A stretch of DNA of 64,000 bases, taken from the NCBI RefSeq assembly GCF_949769225.1, contig NZ_CATKPB010000001.1; one strand, 5' to 3'. Positions 61,240-64,000 of the stretch are shown piece after piece. Below the pieces are notes generated by a model. That model saw nothing but the letters and a program-made list of their open reading frames with translations. It was not told where the DNA came from and did not search any database. The translations under genes were made by a program, and so were the position numbers. The first letter of the stretch is position 1. Every line of letters starts with the position of its first letter. This DNA comes from Peptoniphilus_A genitalis (GTDB taxonomy: Bacteria > Bacillota > Clostridia > Tissierellales > Peptoniphilaceae).

Positions 61240-62428
61240 TTTCCCTCGCATAGGCTTCAATGCCTTCTCTTAAAATCCTCATGCTCTTTCTAATATCGTC
61301 AACATTTAATACAAAGGCAAGTCTTACCATTTGCCTTCCTTCTTCCTTGTTCTTAAAGAAACCTGCAGCAGGTGCAAACATCAAAGTCTCTCCATCTATT
61401 TGGAAATTTTCGATTAGCCAGATTGCAAATTTTTCTGTGTCGTCAACAGGAAGCTTTGGCATGACATAAAAGGCTCCCTTTGGTTTTTCTACAGTAACTC
61501 CAGGAATTTTTATAAGTTCTTCGTAGATAAGGTCACGTCTCTTTTGGTATTCCTTGTTCACTTCTTCAAGGTAAGAAGGGTCTATTCCATATAATTTTGC
61601 TGCTGCCTTTTGCTCAAGAGTTGGCGCAGCAAGCCTGCAGTTACAAAGTCTATTTATGGCATCCTTTATTTCTGGATTCTTTGATGCAATAGAACCAATT
61701 CTTGCCCCACAAGCTCCGAACCTCTTGGAGATGGAGTCAAGTAAAATTAAATTATCTTCAATTCCTTGGACTTCTCCAAAGGACTTGTAGTCGTTGCCAT
61801 CGTAGACAAATTCCCTATAAACTTCATCTGCAACAATATATAGGTCGTATTTTTTTGCAAGCTCAACTATTCTCATAATTTCCTCTTCTGAGTAAAGAGC
61901 TCCTGTTGGATTAGTTGGGTTAGAAAGTAGGATTGCTACAGTCTTGTCATTTATGTGTTTTTCAATTTCTTCAATTTCTGGAAGGGCAAAACCTTCTTTT
62001 GGATCAGTCTTAAAGGCCTCAACTTCAATACCAAGTTGTTGGAAAACTGTCCTATAGTTTGTGTAGAAGGGATCAGTTGTTAGAACTTCGTCGCCTTCGT
62101 CACAAATTGTTTGAAAGGTAAACACAAGGGCCTCGCTGGCACCGTCAGTGATATAGATGTCCTTGGCATCAAAATTTATTCCCCTGTTTTTGTAATATTT
62201 AGCAGTTGCCTCCCTAAGTTCAATGAGTCCTTGGGCATGGGCATAAGGAAGAGGTCCCTTTTTTACATCTCTAAAGGTCTCAAAATAAACATCTGGCACT
62301 TCAACGTCTGGTGCCCCAATGTTTAATTCGTAAATTTTTATTCCCCTTGCCTTTGCAGCATCTGCATAGGGTGTCAACTTCCTAACTGCTGAATATTCTA
62401 CTTCTTGAATTCTCTTTGATAATTTCAT
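61232..62428 (-). CDS. PLP-dependent class I/II aminotransferase (aspartate/aromatic type)
   Basis: 398 residues from ATG 62428 (GGGAG upstream). Fold type I: SNPTNPTGALY (about 170-180), VADEVYREFVYDG (about 200-212), the PLP lysine in SISKRFGACGARIG (about 234-247), and the late substrate-binding arginine in GRQMVRLAFV. Starts SKRIQEVEYSAVRKL, as in the anaerobe aspartate aminotransferase group. Amino donor/acceptor specificity cannot be fixed. It lies 25 nt downstream of dnaI and may be in that operon. Confidence 0.87.
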   Translation of the reverse strand: MKLSKRIQEVEYSAVRKLTPYADAAKARGIKIYELNIGAPDVEVPDVYFETFRDVKKGPLPYAHAQGLIELREATAKYYKNRGINFDAKDIYITDGASEALVFTFQTICDEGDEVLTTDPFYTNYRTVFQQLGIEVEAFKTDPKEGFALPEIEEIEKHINDKTVAILLSNPTNPTGALYSEEEIMRIVELAKKYDLYIVADEVYREFVYDGNDYKSFGEVQGIEDNLILLDSISKRFGACGARIGSIASKNPEIKDAINRLCNCRLAAPTLEQKAAAKLYGIDPSYLEEVNKEYQKRRDLIYEELIKIPGVTVEKPKGAFYVMPKLPVDDTEKFAIWLIENFQIDGETLMFAPAAGFFKNKEEGRQMVRLAFVLNVDDIRKSMRILREGIEAYARENE

Positions 62429-62453
62429 GTTTTCTCCCTTCAATCCCTCTATC

Positions 62454-63410
62454 TCATTGCCATCTTAAGTCTGGTCCAAAAAATTTAATTGGAACAAATT
62501 TTTGAAAAACTCTTGAAAAGACCCTGTCTGTGTAGGTCTCTGACAATTCCTTAGGCGACAAGTTTGTAGAAATTAATGTCTTCTTGCCACGTAAAAGTCT
62601 CGTGTTTATAATGTTAAAAATCTCTGAAGCCGTAAAAGAATTTACAAACTCAATTCCCAAGTCATCAACTATTAAGAGGTCCGCCTCAAAATAAAGATTG
62701 TACTTGTCATCTTCTATATTTTTAAACTTTCTATCTTCTATTGTCTTTAAAATCTCATAGGCTGTTTGATAAATTACTATGACGTCGCTCTTTATAAGTT
62801 CTGCCGCAATGCAATTTAGAAGAAAGGTCTTGCCTTGACCTGTTGGTCCCCAAAGGAGAAGGTTTAAATCATTTTCTTCCTTGAAGTCCCTGATGTATTT
62901 TTTAGAAATCGCCAAAATATTTCTCATATTTTCTCTTGGCGACATTTCATACTTTTCATAAACTTTTTCAGAAAAGACATTTAAGTCAAACTTGTCAAAG
63001 TTCTCCTTGTCTAGCATATAGGAAATTGAGGACATGTCGTATAATTCAGATACAATTAACTTCTTGAGGCAGTGGCACTTCTCGTCATCTTCATTTATGC
63101 CAGTGTCGTGGCAGTCCTTGCAAGTATAAATTTCTTCTAAGTAGTCTCTTGGATAGCCATTCTTTTCAAGATAGTCCATCTTCTGTATCTTTAAATTGTA
63201 AATTTTTTCTGATGCCTCAAGAGACTTGTCAGCATCTGGATTTGTTATCTGATCCATAGAGGCCCTAAGGGCAATGTCCCTTATTAGGCCATCAATTTGC
63301 CTAACTTCAGGAATTTTTTTATAAATTTCCTCTAGTCTTTTCTCGTGGACTTCAGAATTTTTTCTCCTCAATTCTTCATAATAATTACTTATCTTTGCCG
63401 TCAGTTCCAT
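62454..63410 (-). CDS. dnaI: DnaI/DnaC-type helicase loader ATPase
   Basis: 318 residues from ATG 63410 with AGGTG upstream; GTG 63419 is an alternative. N-terminal helical part, a zinc-binding cluster CKDCHDTG...CHC (about 108-127), then an AAA+ domain with Walker A GPTGQGKT (about 199-206) and Walker B LLIVDDLGIE (about 246-255). Family role: loads the replicative helicase (DnaB at 9.0 kb here) onto origin DNA with DnaD. It overlaps the upstream dnaD-like gene by 26 nt. Confidence 0.88.
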   Translation of the reverse strand: MELTAKISNYYEELRRKNSEVHEKRLEEIYKKIPEVRQIDGLIRDIALRASMDQITNPDADKSLEASEKIYNLKIQKMDYLEKNGYPRDYLEEIYTCKDCHDTGINEDDEKCHCLKKLIVSELYDMSSISYMLDKENFDKFDLNVFSEKVYEKYEMSPRENMRNILAISKKYIRDFKEENDLNLLLWGPTGQGKTFLLNCIAAELIKSDVIVIYQTAYEILKTIEDRKFKNIEDDKYNLYFEADLLIVDDLGIEFVNSFTASEIFNIINTRLLRGKKTLISTNLSPKELSETYTDRVFSRVFQKFVPIKFFGPDLRWQ

Positions 63411-64000
63411 AATCAACACCTAGCTTTTTAAAACCCTCTTTTTGTTTTCTCATGGCAACATCAAAGAGGTCGTCTTCTGAATAATTTGCTGTTATTTGCT
63501 TAAAGTTGTGAAAGGCTGTGGGCTTTCTCTTCTTTTTCTTTTGATCCTTTTCCTCAACATCTTCAGGTGACTTTATATCCAAGTCCTTCCACTTCATGAG
63601 GATAGCATCAACATAATTGACATTGGGCTTGGAAATCTTCGAAGTCCTCTTGCAGGCCTCCAAGATTAAGTCTTTAGAAAATTTAAATTCATCAAACCAG
63701 GAGTTGATGATGTTAAAGTCAACTTGACTAAACTGCTTGTCCACTCCAATGTATCGCATGATTTTCTTGTACCTATAATATTTTATGTCGTGCTCAATGT
63801 AGGACTGCTCAACATCTTCCATGGTCCTGATGTTGTCTCTGGACCAGTTTCTCACAACTTGCTCTACATAGGATATATTATAAATTCCTTTGATCTCTGT
63901 TGTGTAGAAGAAGGCCTCCTCAATTAAATCGGCAGGCATATTGTAGGCTGTGATCCAATTTATTATGTCGATTTTCTTCATAGGGGCAATGGGCTCCCTC
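63385..64000 (-). CDS. dnaD: DnaD domain protein (5' end cut by window edge)
   Basis: At least 204 residues. The frame stays open from ATG 63981 back to the window end, encoding REPIAP before it, which matches the conserved R-x-I/L-S/A-P start of the DnaD_DnaB_II domain. The true start is therefore outside. Two tandem copies of the helical domain end in YVEQVVRNW and YVDAILMKW (about 40-48 and 123-131 counted from 63981). A lysine-rich linker and a tail follow. DnaD remodels origin DNA and recruits DnaI-helicase. Immediate overlap with dnaI supports this. Confidence 0.85.
   Translation of the reverse strand, partial: REPIAPMKKIDIINWITAYNMPADLIEEAFFYTTEIKGIYNISYVEQVVRNWSRDNIRTMEDVEQSYIEHDIKYYRYKKIMRYIGVDKQFSQVDFNIINSWFDEFKFSKDLILEACKRTSKISKPNVNYVDAILMKWKDLDIKSPEDVEEKDQKKKKRKPTAFHNFKQITANYSEDDLFDVAMRKQKEGFKKLGVDYGTDGKDK

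Overview
The window reads as chromosomal DNA of a low-GC Gram-positive anaerobe. The yybS-gdpP-rplI-dnaB cluster, the DnaD/DnaI helicase loaders, MprF, LtaS-type and DUF368 envelope genes, an SLH-domain surface protein and a T-box leader all point to Bacillota. Fe-S serine dehydratase, class I fumarase, glutaminase, amino-acid carriers and tRNA selenation suggest an asaccharolytic or amino-acid-fermenting anaerobic coccus such as Peptoniphilaceae (Anaerococcus/Peptoniphilus type). That assignment is inferred from gene content only. No tRNA, rRNA, CRISPR array, prophage or intact insertion sequence was seen.

Left part (1-31.4 kb, mostly + strand). It opens with the end of the serine dehydratase operon (sdaAA/sdaAB, - strand), an AbgT-type transporter, a radical SAM gene with a damaged start, and a MarR regulator with a clear promoter/operator. 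Next come DegV and the replication/c-di-AMP cluster yybS-gdpP-rplI-dnaB, then uppP and a nitrilase. After these lie an SdpR/SdpI-like repressor-membrane pair, an IclR regulator, an ABC-F ATPase and a 290-bp cluster of DnaA boxes. Envelope genes follow: a racemase, a lipid kinase, an LtaS-like sulfatase and a DUF368 lipid-carrier transporter. A selenium block (selU divergent from selD-yedF-DUF3343-csd) and a glutaminase/glutamine-carrier operon close this half.

Right part (31.4-64 kb, almost all - strand). It holds a transporter plus two-subunit Fe-S hydro-lyase (fumarase/tartrate dehydratase), an AraC regulator, a frameshifted M20 amidohydrolase, and purF-purL behind an unusual leader with a 36-codon ORF and terminator. 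Then come mprF with an alpha/beta hydrolase and a + strand 2147-residue SLH surface protein with a recent 648-bp internal duplication. M18 aminopeptidase with an amino-acid permease follow, then a Met-type T-box leader ahead of metE-like, malY/patB-like and APC permease genes. The window ends with a truncated TrkA-C remnant, an aminotransferase, and dnaI and a dnaD-like gene cut by the window edge.

How it fits together: peptide and amino-acid use (M18, M20, permeases, Gln to Glu, Ser to pyruvate) feeds an anaerobic metabolism, while a second theme is the Gram-positive envelope (UppP, DUF368, LtaS-like, MprF, SLH protein). The least explained signals are the DnaA-box cluster without dnaA, the purF leader, an 8-unit 18-bp degenerate tandem repeat and a 20-bp perfect-stem hairpin in a gene-free gap.
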